Assembly: GCF_000218895.1 (NCBI RefSeq)
Contig: NC_015703.1
Location: 2,245,001 to 2,309,000 of the forward strand
From: Runella slithyformis DSM 19594
GTDB lineage: Bacteria; Bacteroidota; Bacteroidia; Cytophagales; Spirosomataceae
DNA length: 64,000 nt
Reading direction: 5' to 3'
A model generated the notes under the pieces. The model had not been told where the DNA came from and searched no databases. It saw nothing but the letters and a program-made list of their open reading frames with translations. Both the position numbers and the translations under genes were made by a program. Positions 9,491 through 18,117 of this stretch are shown here, piece after piece; positions within the stretch are counted from its first letter, which is position 1; each line of letters opens with the position of its first letter.

Positions 9491-9882
9491 GGTTGCTGAT
9501 TCGTTAAATGGTTTGTTATTTGTTGGTTTACGGTGGTTAGAGCAGGCGTACTCCCCAACGTTTAATGCACAATCTGTATAATCTACTAATGGACTCTTCT
9601 AATAGACGGGCTCAAAAAATGTACCGATGAAGGAGGAGCAGTTTTTGTTTTCAGAGGGTTTGGCTGCCCTGAAAAAAAATATGGCAATTATTTTGCAAAT
9701 CATTTTTTTATCCAGTTACTTTGAAATTCAAAGTACTTTTAAATAAACTTTGGGACCGCTTATCCGATGAAAGGCCGGCCGGCCTTTTTCGCACAAAACC
9801 AACCGGCGCTAAAGCATTGGCCGTAAAATGTCTTACCGGCGAACACTAACGATTTTGACCTGATTTTTTACTATATACACTT
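9491..9882. promoter_or_regulatory. 392-bp intergenic region with a dyad, a possible promoter and a leader hairpin
   Basis: No gene is seen. ACTTTGAA-A-TTCAAAGT (9718-9734) is a perfect 8-bp inverted repeat overlapping a possible TTTG-N20-TAAACTTTG promoter (9720-9752) for the gene at 9883. Downstream, within the presumed leader, AAAGGCCGGCCGGCCTTTTT (9770-9789) could fold into a short terminator-like hairpin. Promoter and hairpin function are inference. Confidence 0.4.
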
Positions 9883-11127
9883 ATGAAAGACCAAATTCTT
9901 ATCCATCTAAACGACCCCGGACAGCTTGAAAAGCTGTATCGAACCAACAAAGGATCTTTTAAGCGCGAGTTCAGGACGCTTTATCCGGAGCTTAAAGGCA
10001 ATCTGCTGGCAGATTTCTGGAACGAGCGATTGAATTACGAGAGTGAAGAGCTAAGTCGGACAACGGGTGGGGATTGGGTATTTGTAATCATTGCTTCGTT
10101 GGCCGCGGGGTGTATCGCCAAGTTGCCCGCCTTATTTTCCATCAATGAAGAGTTTTTCTATCCGAGAAACATCGGGTTTATCGTTTTTCCGGCGCTGATG
10201 GCCTACTTTGCCCGAAAAAATAATGTATCAACGGGCAAAATCGCTTTTCTCGTCGGTGCGAGCCTCTTCGGGGCCATTTATATCAATGCCCTGCCGGACG
10301 TTACCACAAGCGATACCCTGATCTTATCGTGCATCCATTTACTTTTATTTCTATGGGCGCTTGTCGGTTTTGCCTTTGTGGGGGAAACAAAAACCAACGA
10401 TGAGAAGCGATTGGGCTATCTAAAGTACAACGGCGACTTGGTCGTGATGACCACGCTCATCCTCATTGCCGGCGGCATCATGACGGGTATAACGATCGGT
10501 CTTTTCAAGCTGATCGGCCTCAACATTGAGAAATTTTATTTTGAGAATATCGTTGTGTTTGGGCTTTCCGCCGCTCCCATTGTGGGTACGTACCTTACGC
10601 GGTCCAATCCGCAGTTGGTCAGTAAAGTTTCTCCGGTCATTGCCAAAATTTTCAGTCCGCTGGTATTGGTGATGTTGGTCATTTACCTCGTTGCGATCAT
10701 TTATGCCGGCAAAGATCTGTACAACGACCGGGAGTTTTTGCTGATCTTCAACGCGCTGTTGATCGGCGTGATGGCCATCATTTTCTTTTCCGTGGCAGAA
10801 ACGTCCAAAACAACCAAAAGTCAGGCGGAGATCTGGATACTTTTTCTGCTCTCGGTGGTGACCGTTATCGTCAATGGCATTGCGCTTTCCGCCATTTTGT
10901 TCCGAATTTCCGAATGGGGCATTACACCCAACCGCGCGGCGGTGTTGGGAGGCAATGTGCTCATTCTGATCAATCTTTTGCTGGTCACGGTGCAGCTTTA
11001 CAGGGTAGTGTCAAAGAAAGGCGGCCCGGCCGGTGTAGGCAGGACAATGGCGGCGTACCTGCCGGTGTATGTGGCATGGACCCTTATTGTGACCTTTTTG
11101 TTTCCGGTGCTGTTTGGCTTCAAATAA
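9883..11127 (+). CDS. Multi-pass inner-membrane protein of unknown function
   Basis: 414 residues. A soluble N-terminal ~65 residues (MKDQILIHLNDPGQLEKLYR, then a Phe/Arg/Glu-rich helix) precedes about ten to eleven hydrophobic helices from residue 68 to the C-terminus (for example FVIIASLAAGCIAKLPALF and VMTTLILIAGGIMTGITIG). The layout resembles DUF4153-type membrane proteins of Bacteroidota, but this is shorter than most of them and I would not insist on it. It stands alone, with a possible leader hairpin upstream (9770) and a terminator downstream (11152). Confidence 0.85.
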   Translation: MKDQILIHLNDPGQLEKLYRTNKGSFKREFRTLYPELKGNLLADFWNERLNYESEELSRTTGGDWVFVIIASLAAGCIAKLPALFSINEEFFYPRNIGFIVFPALMAYFARKNNVSTGKIAFLVGASLFGAIYINALPDVTTSDTLILSCIHLLLFLWALVGFAFVGETKTNDEKRLGYLKYNGDLVVMTTLILIAGGIMTGITIGLFKLIGLNIEKFYFENIVVFGLSAAPIVGTYLTRSNPQLVSKVSPVIAKIFSPLVLVMLVIYLVAIIYAGKDLYNDREFLLIFNALLIGVMAIIFFSVAETSKTTKSQAEIWILFLLSVVTVIVNGIALSAILFRISEWGITPNRAAVLGGNVLILINLLLVTVQLYRVVSKKGGPAGVGRTMAAYLPVYVAWTLIVTFLFPVLFGFK

Positions 11128-11151
11128 ACGGAGCCATAAGATATAATAGAT

Positions 11152-11192
11152 AGGGTGAATGCGCTGACAGCCTGTGTATTCACCCTTTTTTG
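11152..11192 (+). terminator. Terminator after the membrane protein
   Basis: GGGTGAAT and ATTCACCC form an 8-bp stem around a 17-nt loop, followed by TTTTTTGTTTTG. Confidence 0.85.
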
Positions 11193-11354
11193 TTTTGTGA
11201 CGCCCAAAATTTACGAGAGGGAAAATGGCCGTTTCTGTTGGAAAGAACGTCATGACTGTCAATAAAATCCCAACGTCCAACAGAATAATCTCAAGTTGCG
11301 TTGATCTATTATCGCCGGATTTGACTAAATTGCATTACACAAACAGCTCATAAC

Positions 11355-11771
11355 ATGAAAACGATCATCTTATCTTGCCTCTTCGTATTTGGCGTAAGTA
11401 TTTCGCTAATCAGCCAAAACAGAACGACGAAGATTTATTTCTTTTCTCTTCCGTCAAGTAAGTTAGTCACCACCTCAAATCCGGAGGATCCCATCAAAAT
11501 CAATAAATGCACATTGCTGGAGACAAACTTAGACAGCCTGGGCCTTGAATTGTTGTCGGAAAAAAAGGTATATCTCCCCCTTGAGGCAGGTCGCACCTAT
11601 TACTATCACAAAATATTGACCAATGGTTCGGGCATAGGTACGGCGATCGTAAGTGAATGCACGGAAAAAGAGTTTTGGCTGAATGTATATTACGTAGGAG
11701 CCGGTACGTATCGGCACTACTTTCTTGATAAACAATCAGGGTTGAAACTATTGGAAGAAAAGTCCCGCTAA
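11355..11771 (+). CDS. Small secreted hypothetical protein
   Basis: 138 residues with a signal peptide (MKTIILSCLFVFGVSISLIS, cleavage near SQN). The mature part is beta-rich and contains ILTNGSGIGTAIVSECTEKEFWLNVYYVG. I recognise no family. It is flanked by a terminator upstream and by the convergent methyltransferase downstream, so it is probably monocistronic. Confidence 0.7.
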   Translation: MKTIILSCLFVFGVSISLISQNRTTKIYFFSLPSSKLVTTSNPEDPIKINKCTLLETNLDSLGLELLSEKKVYLPLEAGRTYYYHKILTNGSGIGTAIVSECTEKEFWLNVYYVGAGTYRHYFLDKQSGLKLLEEKSR

Positions 11772-11942
11772 AGCATCCGGGACTCACGACTGTACCTGAT
11801 TTTTACAAAGTAAACGGCCTCCTTTATCAAAGCCGGAATGGACTGCACAGGTGGGACGTCCTTTCCGGAGATTTTCCTCTAAATTCTGTTTGGAGGAGGG
11901 CGTTCTGCCGGTATTTCTGTACTCACAAGCTTCATGGCGAAC

Positions 11943-12557
11943 CTATTTTTGCAGAAAAAAGAACGTATGGCCGGTGGCACCTTCGGCTGCAAAATGACGC
12001 TCAATGACCGTAAAACCCGTTTCAATAAACCAAGATTGATACGTATCTGCGTCGGTATGGCTCCAATACATACGGAGGCCGGGTTCAATCCAGTCCGGTT
12101 CCGTGCCTGTCCACTCGCAGTCACCCACCACGCACAGAAAACAGCCGTCGGGTCGCAGCCATCGGTAAACCGCGTTGATAAGCGCAGGTTGTTCCGCCAA
12201 AGGAACGTGAATGATCGAATACAATGCAATGACCGCCTCAAACGCAGCTTCAGGGAAGGTCAGCGCTGTCATATCCGCAACCTCAAAATGAGCCTTCGGA
12301 ACGTTACGGCGGGCCTGCTTGATTTGAACCGGGGAAAGGTCGATTCCCCGATAGACAAAATGTTGACTTAAAATACGGGCCGTCGGAATCCCGTCGGCAC
12401 AGCCCAATTCAAGAACGTTGGCGCGAGCGGGCAAACGCTTCGTCAATTCGTTTAACCAATGACGGTAGCGTTCCGGGTCTGATTTTTCATAGTGCGTTCG
12501 GTAGCGGCTTCCCAGCCGGTCATATCCCTCCTGTACAATGCGTTTAGAATCTTCCAT
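11943..12557 (-). CDS. Class I SAM-dependent methyltransferase
   Basis: 204 residues. The SAM-binding motif I is VLELGCADGIPT (about residues 48-59). It is followed by a motif II acid in YRGIDLSPVQIKQAR and a motif IV region ADMTALTFPEAAFEAVIALYSIIHVP, giving the Rossmann order of Methyltransf_11/25 proteins. The N-terminus (YDRLGSRYRTHYEKSDPERYRHWLNEL) is the usual helical cap. The substrate cannot be told from sequence; the family often modifies small molecules. The gene is convergent with 11355. Confidence 0.88.
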   Translation of the reverse strand: MEDSKRIVQEGYDRLGSRYRTHYEKSDPERYRHWLNELTKRLPARANVLELGCADGIPTARILSQHFVYRGIDLSPVQIKQARRNVPKAHFEVADMTALTFPEAAFEAVIALYSIIHVPLAEQPALINAVYRWLRPDGCFLCVVGDCEWTGTEPDWIEPGLRMYWSHTDADTYQSWFIETGFTVIERHFAAEGATGHTFFFLQK

Positions 12558-12640
12558 AAGGGAGAGGTGAAATGTGACAGTTCAAAGGTAGCGGTAAGCC
12601 TCTCCTGATTTCTCCGTGTTTCGTGATTACAGGGTTTGAC

Positions 12641-12666
12641 GGGCTGACGCGAGGCCCGCCCCTACG
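12641..12666. repeat. REP-like GC-rich palindromic unit D
   Basis: GGGCTGACGCGAGGCCCGCC followed by CCTACG. It is one of four related units in the window (others at 16799, 16855 and 16918). It ends 2 nt before the stop of the permease at 12669, just as unit C abuts the permease pseudogene. Confidence 0.75.
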
Positions 12667-12668
12667 GT

Positions 12669-15287
12669 TTATTCCGTTTTTAACGATTTTGCCGGATTCA
12701 TCAAGGCGGCTTTAATGGCCTGAAAACTCACCGTCAGCAGGGATATTCCAATGGCCGAAACGCCCGCCACGGCAAAAATCCACCATTCGATCCCGATGCG
12801 GTACTCAAAATCCTGTAACCAGTGGTTAAGTCCGTAATAGGCCAATGGAAACGCGATGCCGTTGGCGATCAACACGAGTTTGATAAAGTCTTTGGACAGC
12901 AAACCGGTAATGTTTGCCACGGAAGCCCCCATCACTTTTCGGATGCCGATTTCTTTGATACGCTGTTCGGCCGTGAAGGTGACCAAGCCGAATAATCCCA
13001 AACAGGCAATCACGATGGCGAGAATGGAAAAGCTCAAAAGCAGCTGACCGATGCGTTGCTCAACGGCGTATTGGCGCTCTAAGTCCTGATGGACAAACCC
13101 ATAACTGAACGGCTGATCAGGTTCCAATTTTTTATAGGATCGGGCAATGTCGGCCAAGGCACGTTGTGTTTGGTTGGGGCGTGTTTTGACCAGCAGGTTG
13201 AAGTACCTTTCTTTAGGGCGAAAACGAACAATGAACGGTTCAATTTTAACGCTCATCGGACGAAAATGAAAATCGCGCAGTACTCCTACGATTTCTCCGT
13301 CCAGTCCCCAAAAATTCACCTTTTTGCCGAGCGCCTGTTGAGGTGTCCAACCCATGCGGCGGGCGGCAGTTTCGTTAAGAAGATAGGTTCCGTATTTGTT
13401 ACTTGTGTCGCTTGCAACGGCGGCAGAGAAGTTGCGCCCGGCGGCGAGCGTCATGCCGGTTGTTTTCAGAAAATCGGCGTCAACGTTCATTTGGGTGATC
13501 AAAAATTCATTCTTGGGGGTCTTTCCGGCCCATTCGATATACGAAGTGTTTTGCATATTGACCAACGTACTTGTGGTAGCCGTTACCGAGGCAATACTGC
13601 TCTGATTTGTCAGTAAATCTTTCAGCAGCAGCGCCTTTTCGCGCACATCGCCTTTGAGTCGCACATAGAGCAACTGCTCTTTATCAAAGCCCAAATTTTT
13701 GTTTTGCATGAATTGCAACTGTTGGTACAACCCCACCGTACCGATGATCAAAATGATGGACATTACAAACTGGGTCACAACCAGGATTTTCCGAAAGTCT
13801 GCACCGGACTTTTTATCGAAAATACCTTTCAACACGCTGACGGGGCGAAAAGACGAAAGATAAAAAGCGGGATACCATCCGGTCAGAAAACTGATAAAGA
13901 GTAATACACCGACCATGGAAGCCCAAAAGAGGGGCTCTTGGAACGGCAGCGTCATTACTTTGCCGGACAAATCATTGAAAAAAGGCATCAGTGAGTGAAG
14001 CAGTACCAAGCCAATGCCCAACGCCAGCGAAGTCATCAGTAATGATTCACCCCAAAACTGCGCGATCAGGCTTGAACGTAAGGCACCAACGCTTTTACGA
14101 ACGCCCACTTCCCGCGCCCGTTGCGTGGCCCGTGCAGTAGATAAATTGATAAAATTGAACAGGGCAATGAGCAATACGATCAACCCCACGACAATAAAAA
14201 TTCGGACGTAGCGGATGTTGCCGTGTTTGCCCCAATCCGTCCCGAAATCGAAGTCGGAATGCAAATGAATGTCTTGCAGGGGTTGCAGCAAAAGCGGTGT
14301 TTCGTTGCCGTTATCGTACTTTTTTAACTGTCCGGCCAATTTCTGCGCAAAAGCAGTTACGTTGGCATCGGGCCTGATCTTGAGATAGGTATGGTAATTA
14401 TTACTGCTCCAATTATAGCTCCACTTATCATTTAACTCAAAGTATTTGAAGGGAAGCAACACGTCGTAGTTAAGATGCGAACGCGCCGGCGTGTTTTCAA
14501 CAATGCCTGTTAAACGAAGCAGACGATCATTGCCGTATTGGAGGGTTTTGCCGGGCAGAGATTGCATGCGCCAGTTTTTCCCGAAAAAACGCTCCGCGAC
14601 GGCTTCGCTGATCACTACTTCATCGGGGGAGGATAAAACCGTTCTCGGATCTCCCTGTAATAGCTTGATGCCGAAAAAAGGCAGAAAGGAAGGGTCAACG
14701 ACCCGCATAGCTTCCGGTTCAACCGCCGTTTGCCCGTAGAGGAGCAGTCCCGACCATGCTCCAATGCGAACCGTTTCGGTGATTTCGGGAAAATCATTTT
14801 TGAGTGCGGGCGCCAGCGGGCCGGGCGTTACGGCGGTGTTATAAAGTCCGGTGGCTTGTTTTTGCCTTTCCGTGATTCGGTATATCCGTTCAAACTGCGG
14901 TACGGCACGGTCGTATTGGTACTCATCCCACACATACAGTCCAATGGCCAGACAGCAAACCAGCCCGACGGCCAAGCCGGTGATGTTGATAAGCGAGAAG
15001 GTACGGTGTTTCAGGAGGTTACGAATGGCGATTTTGAAATAGTTCTGTAGCATAGTCGGGCTGTATAAATAAGTTTTTGGAAATTCGGAGGGCTTTCGTT
15101 TAAGGTACCGAGGCTGAAAAAATCCCATGACGTCCCGCCAATATCGCCAACGGGCGCGCCGTTCGCCAATGCGTTTGGCCCGGTAGGCAAATTCTTCGTG
15201 CAGATCTCCCTGCACTTCTTCGATTAAATGAGGAGCGCAGAAAAAACGCAAAAAGCGGTCAGCGAGGCGAGGGGGTTTAGGCGGCAT
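12669..15287 (-). CDS. FtsX/MacB-type permease with N-terminal prefix domain
   Basis: 872 residues, about 80 longer than the other permeases here. Residues 1-80 (MPPKPPRLADRFLRFFCAPH, then EVQGDLHEEFAYR) match the soluble 'permease prefix domain 2' that precedes some Bacteroidota MacB-type permeases. The core starts at MLQNYFKIAIRNLLKHRTF and has eight helices, two periplasmic MacB_PCD-like domains and two FtsX signatures (AREVGVRKSVGA and KEIGIRKVMGA). There is no ATPase domain. It lies 56 nt downstream of padR (15344), and prefix-domain permeases are typically paired with such PadR genes. The padR promoter and dyad (15705-15821) should drive it. Confidence 0.93.
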   Translation of the reverse strand: MPPKPPRLADRFLRFFCAPHLIEEVQGDLHEEFAYRAKRIGERRARWRYWRDVMGFFQPRYLKRKPSEFPKTYLYSPTMLQNYFKIAIRNLLKHRTFSLINITGLAVGLVCCLAIGLYVWDEYQYDRAVPQFERIYRITERQKQATGLYNTAVTPGPLAPALKNDFPEITETVRIGAWSGLLLYGQTAVEPEAMRVVDPSFLPFFGIKLLQGDPRTVLSSPDEVVISEAVAERFFGKNWRMQSLPGKTLQYGNDRLLRLTGIVENTPARSHLNYDVLLPFKYFELNDKWSYNWSSNNYHTYLKIRPDANVTAFAQKLAGQLKKYDNGNETPLLLQPLQDIHLHSDFDFGTDWGKHGNIRYVRIFIVVGLIVLLIALFNFINLSTARATQRAREVGVRKSVGALRSSLIAQFWGESLLMTSLALGIGLVLLHSLMPFFNDLSGKVMTLPFQEPLFWASMVGVLLFISFLTGWYPAFYLSSFRPVSVLKGIFDKKSGADFRKILVVTQFVMSIILIIGTVGLYQQLQFMQNKNLGFDKEQLLYVRLKGDVREKALLLKDLLTNQSSIASVTATTSTLVNMQNTSYIEWAGKTPKNEFLITQMNVDADFLKTTGMTLAAGRNFSAAVASDTSNKYGTYLLNETAARRMGWTPQQALGKKVNFWGLDGEIVGVLRDFHFRPMSVKIEPFIVRFRPKERYFNLLVKTRPNQTQRALADIARSYKKLEPDQPFSYGFVHQDLERQYAVEQRIGQLLLSFSILAIVIACLGLFGLVTFTAEQRIKEIGIRKVMGASVANITGLLSKDFIKLVLIANGIAFPLAYYGLNHWLQDFEYRIGIEWWIFAVAGVSAIGISLLTVSFQAIKAALMNPAKSLKTE

Positions 15288-15343
15288 GGGGTTATTTTAT
15301 TTTAGCATGTCGACGTCAGGAAATATCCGGATCGTCTGAAAAT

Positions 15344-15676
15344 TTACACGGAAAATTTCAACGGATGGGCTAAACGCTGCCAAAAGCTGAGCCGCACTTC
15401 CTGAATTTCCTGCAATGTACGGTGGCCGTAGGCCGTGACCGAAAACAGGCGTTTGCGGCGGCCGCCGCGTTCGTTGGTAGCTTCGCCCATTTCCGATCGA
15501 ACCATTCCCTTTTCTTCCAGGCGTTGCAGTGCCGAATGCACCTGATTCAGACGTACACTGCGGCCCGTTCGTTCAATGATCTCGTGCATAAGCACTACGC
15601 CGTAAGCCTGTCCATTCAGCACGGCAACCGTCAGTAAAACGATTTCTTCAAATTCTCCCAAATAGGTCCGTTTCAT
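15344..15676 (-). CDS. PadR family transcriptional regulator
   Basis: 110 residues, normal for the short PadR subfamily. The winged helix-turn-helix runs from about 5 to 85: FEEIVLLTVAVLNGQAYGV, then recognition helix LNQVHSALQRLEEKGMVRSE, and a wing GGRRKRLFSVTAYGHRTL. It is the first gene of a two-gene unit with the prefix-domain permease, so it probably tunes that operon. A sigma54-like promoter starts 29 nt upstream of the ATG, and a tandem dyad lies further out at 15786. A decayed relative of this gene is fused ahead of the permease at 23139. Confidence 0.93.
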   Translation of the reverse strand: MKRTYLGEFEEIVLLTVAVLNGQAYGVVLMHEIIERTGRSVRLNQVHSALQRLEEKGMVRSEMGEATNERGGRRKRLFSVTAYGHRTLQEIQEVRLSFWQRLAHPLKFSV

Positions 15677-15704
15677 CGGTTTGCATTATTTCTACATTTG
15701 CTGA

Positions 15705-15719
15705 GCAAATAGTTTGCCA
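15705..15719 (-). promoter_or_regulatory. sigma54 promoter of padR-permease
   Basis: Minus strand TGGCAA-ACTAT-TTGC: both the -24 GG and the -12 GC are present at the canonical spacing. The ATG of padR follows 29 nt downstream. The nearest dyad edge is 68 bp upstream, against 55-56 bp at the other copies. Confidence 0.75.
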
Positions 15720-15785
15720 TTGAAAAAGTGTATTGTTAAATATTTGATTTTCAGTAATTTATGAAAAGTAAAAAATCGTGGTGAG

Positions 15786-15821
15786 TGTCCGGAATCGGAC
15801 AGCTTTGTACGCTTTAGGACA
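15786..15821. promoter_or_regulatory. Tandem dyad UAS, copy 2
   Basis: TGTCCG-GAAT-CGGACA (perfect, 15786-15801), 4-nt spacer, TGTACG-CTTT-AGGACA. Centres 20 bp apart. The perfect palindrome is proximal to the padR promoter. It also lies upstream of the divergent gene at 15945, where I see no sigma54 element. Confidence 0.8.
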
Positions 15822-15944
15822 ACACAGTCCACCTTTTCTTTTGCGCCTGTTGCGATTTTATTGCGTCTATTGCGGTTAAAGGCATTTCACAAAGGGTAAA
15901 GTGGAATACAGCCTTCCTTTTGTCAAAAAACAAATCATTGATTT

Positions 15945-16793
15945 ATGAAACACATCAAACAGTATCTCCTGTGCGGACTTCTGCTCTCATTAGGAGCTTT
16001 ATCAGTACAGGCACAGAAAACACCCGAAGACAAAGCGGGCTGGAAACTTGGCTCGCAAGCCTATTCGTTTCGCTTGTTTTCGTTTGCCGATGCCCTTCGC
16101 AAAATTGACAGTTGCGGTCTCAAATACGTAGAAGCTTTTCCCGGCCAAACCATCGGCGGGGGGATCGAAGGAAAAATGGATTTCACCATGGACGCGGCTA
16201 CGCGTACCGCGGTGAAGAAGTTGGTAAAAGACAAAGGTCTGACGATTGTGGCCTATGGGGTAGTTAACCCTAAGACCGATGCCGAATGGGCAACTTTGTT
16301 TGAATTTGCCAAAGACATGGGAGTATTGAACATCAATACCGAACCTTCGCCGGCACAAATGCCGTTGGTGCGGAAATTGGCCGAGCAGTACAAGATCAAC
16401 GTAGCCCTGCACAATCACCCCAAACCGTCGCGTTATTGGCATCCGGATACCGTGCTGGCGGCGATTGGCGGCAGCAAATACGTCGGTTCCTGCTCCGACA
16501 TCGGGCATTGGGTACGCTCGGGCCTTGATCCGGTGGAATGTCTCAAAAAACTGAACGGGCACGTATTGGGAATGCACTTCAAAGACGTGAAAAAAGACAC
16601 CCCCGAAGGCCGCTACCATGACGTAGTGTGGAGCACCGGCGATTGCAAAGTAGCCGAAGTCATTGCCGAAATGAAACGCCAAAACTTCAAAGGCCCGATC
16701 TCGGTAGAATACGAATACCACTGGGAAAACAACGGCCCCGAAATCGCCGAAAGTGTGAAGAATTTCAGACAGATTTACAGCAGAACAAAATAA
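15945..16793 (+). CDS. Secreted sugar phosphate isomerase/epimerase-like TIM-barrel protein
   Basis: 282 residues with a signal peptide ending SVQAQ near residue 24. The rest is a xylose-isomerase-like TIM barrel (AP_endonuc_2 fold): GSQAYSFRLFSFADALRKID, VALHNHPKPSRYW, SCSDIGHWVRSG, VLGMHFKDV and ISVEYEYHW. The His, Asp and Glu residues in these blocks are where the family binds its divalent metal. Exported members are common in Bacteroidota, and their sugar substrates are mostly unknown. The gene is divergent from padR and ends just before a repeat cluster at 16799. Confidence 0.9.
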   Translation: MKHIKQYLLCGLLLSLGALSVQAQKTPEDKAGWKLGSQAYSFRLFSFADALRKIDSCGLKYVEAFPGQTIGGGIEGKMDFTMDAATRTAVKKLVKDKGLTIVAYGVVNPKTDAEWATLFEFAKDMGVLNINTEPSPAQMPLVRKLAEQYKINVALHNHPKPSRYWHPDTVLAAIGGSKYVGSCSDIGHWVRSGLDPVECLKKLNGHVLGMHFKDVKKDTPEGRYHDVVWSTGDCKVAEVIAEMKRQNFKGPISVEYEYHWENNGPEIAESVKNFRQIYSRTK

Positions 16794-16798
16794 AACTC

Positions 16799-16943
16799 CG
16801 TAGGGGCGGGCCTCGCGTCCGCCCTTTTTTTGCGTCTGATATTTCGCGGTTATCGGGCGGAGGTAAACCCCGCCCCTACGAATCCGCCAATTTGCGGTCA
16901 AATGTTTCGCGGTTATCGGGCGGACGCGAGGCCCGCCCTTACG
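16799..16943. repeat. Cluster of three REP-like GC-rich palindromic units
   Basis: Unit A (16799-16824) reads CGTAGGGGCGGGCCTCGCGT and on to CCGCCC. Units B (16855-16880) and C (16918-16943) are inverted relative to A. Both are preceded by the same TTTCGCGGTTATC, so B and C are direct copies. A and C are near-perfect inverted complements, so the transcript after 15945 can form a very stable stem. Unit D lies at 12641. Confidence 0.8.
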
Positions 16944-17165
16944 TCATTCCGCCTTCAACGATTCCACCGGATTCATCAGCGCTGCTTTAACACTCGAAAA
17001 CTGACGGTGGTCAGCGTGATGGTTGTTGCCAATGTTTCTGCCAAAGCAATCATCCACCACTCAACGTCAGTATGGTAGGCAAAATCCCCTAACCACTGAT
17101 TCATGCAGTAGGAAGCCAAAGGCGATGCAATGAGAATGACAAGGGCTATTGATGGGGACAATGGC
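16944..17165 (-). pseudogene. Fragment of a MacB-type permease, C-terminal end only
   Basis: On the minus strand, 16976-17161 encodes a permease tail: LASYCMNQWLGDFAYHTDVE, then a last helix and TTVSFRVLKQR. That frame stops, but the next frame continues SVKAALMNPVESLKAE to a stop at 16944. This is the conserved ending of all the permeases here, so one base has been lost near 16990. Nothing recognisable of the first ~730 residues remains upstream. REP-like unit C abuts the stop. Confidence 0.85.
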
Positions 17166-17192
17166 TATTTCGGAGACGAATACCGATGAAAA

Positions 17193-17975
17193 TTATCTCA
17201 CCCATTCGCGATAACTGAATTCGGATTGACCCATTAATTTGCCGCCAATGAAGGTTTTCATCGTGAGAGGGAAATCCCACCCGGTATAAGTGTATTCATA
17301 GCGCCATACATTGGTCTTTTTGCCGTTGGCATCTTTGCCGAAATTTTCAGTTGCATTGTTGGGGCTTACCCAACTTGGGTCACTGTAAGGAACCTGAAGA
17401 TTCTGAAGTGGATTGGCGTGCGTATCGTATTCCCAATACGAAGTTGCCCAATTGCTTAGGTTTCCACGGCTATCGTATTCATACGTTTGTGTGAACGTTT
17501 CCCGACCCTCCGCCGCAAATGTCTGACTTTTGATTTTTCTGCCTGTTAATGTGTACGCATGTACTGTGTAAGAAAGCAATTGTTTACCATCGGCCGCATA
17601 ATTCAGTTCTTTGGCAGGTTGATTTTGGCTTGAACTATACTCGTAAACTGTAACGGACTGCAATGTAAGCGGCTTGCCCGGTGCCGGCCATGAGCTGAGG
17701 TAGAGCGGATGCGAAGACCAAAACTCTGACTTTACAACTTTATCTTTATTGTATTCGTAGCGTCTTGATTCCCAAATGTTTGTGCCATCATCAAAATACT
17801 TTCTGATTTCAATCAGCTTATTCTCAGCGTTGTAAATAAATTCAGTTTGAAGTTTTCCGTTCGTTTTAATTTGGCTGAGTATGGGTGCTTTCCCAAGCAT
17901 ATCGATTGGATCATTTTTGTCTTTACATCCAACCAACCCAATACACAGAAGTAGGAAACCGTAAATGATTTTCAT
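17193..17975 (-). CDS. Hypothetical lipoprotein with YD-like strand repeats
   Basis: 260 residues from MKIIYGFLLLCIGLVGCKDK. The lipobox LVGC with Cys17 fixes the start; the frame is open a further 12 codons upstream. The body has repeated tyrosine/aspartate strand units such as TEFIYNAENKLIEIRKYFD and QTYEYDSRGNLSNWATSYWE, like the YD-repeat-type lipoproteins of Bacteroidota. No enzyme motif is visible. It follows the permease at 18118 by 142 nt on the same strand and could be the last gene of that exporter unit, although the hairpin at 18056 lies between them. Confidence 0.82.
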   Translation of the reverse strand: MKIIYGFLLLCIGLVGCKDKNDPIDMLGKAPILSQIKTNGKLQTEFIYNAENKLIEIRKYFDDGTNIWESRRYEYNKDKVVKSEFWSSHPLYLSSWPAPGKPLTLQSVTVYEYSSSQNQPAKELNYAADGKQLLSYTVHAYTLTGRKIKSQTFAAEGRETFTQTYEYDSRGNLSNWATSYWEYDTHANPLQNLQVPYSDPSWVSPNNATENFGKDANGKKTNVWRYEYTYTGWDFPLTMKTFIGGKLMGQSEFSYREWVR

Positions 17976-18055
17976 AAAGCAGTGACATTTCTCAAAAGAC
18001 GCGCTGAGCAACCGGAAAGTTGGAAAAGTTTAAAAAGATGTTCGGAGACAGGAGT

Positions 18056-18092
18056 AAGCGGAACACGGAGAAAGTATTTTTCCGTGTTCCGC
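18056..18092. repeat. Perfect 13-bp inverted repeat (GGAACACGG family)
   Basis: AGCGGAACACGGA (18056-18068) and TCCGTGTTCCGCT (18080-18092) with an 11-nt loop. It sits just after the stop of the permease at 18118 and may terminate that transcript. The same GGAACACGGA core flanks the gene at 29617, so it looks like a dispersed intergenic repeat. Confidence 0.8.
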
Positions 18093-18117
18093 TCTCCCCT
18101 CAAACCTTTATCCGATT

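Noticed and set aside
16002-16901. A 299-codon minus-strand frame
   Set aside because: Antisense to the TIM-barrel gene and partly made of REP-like repeats.
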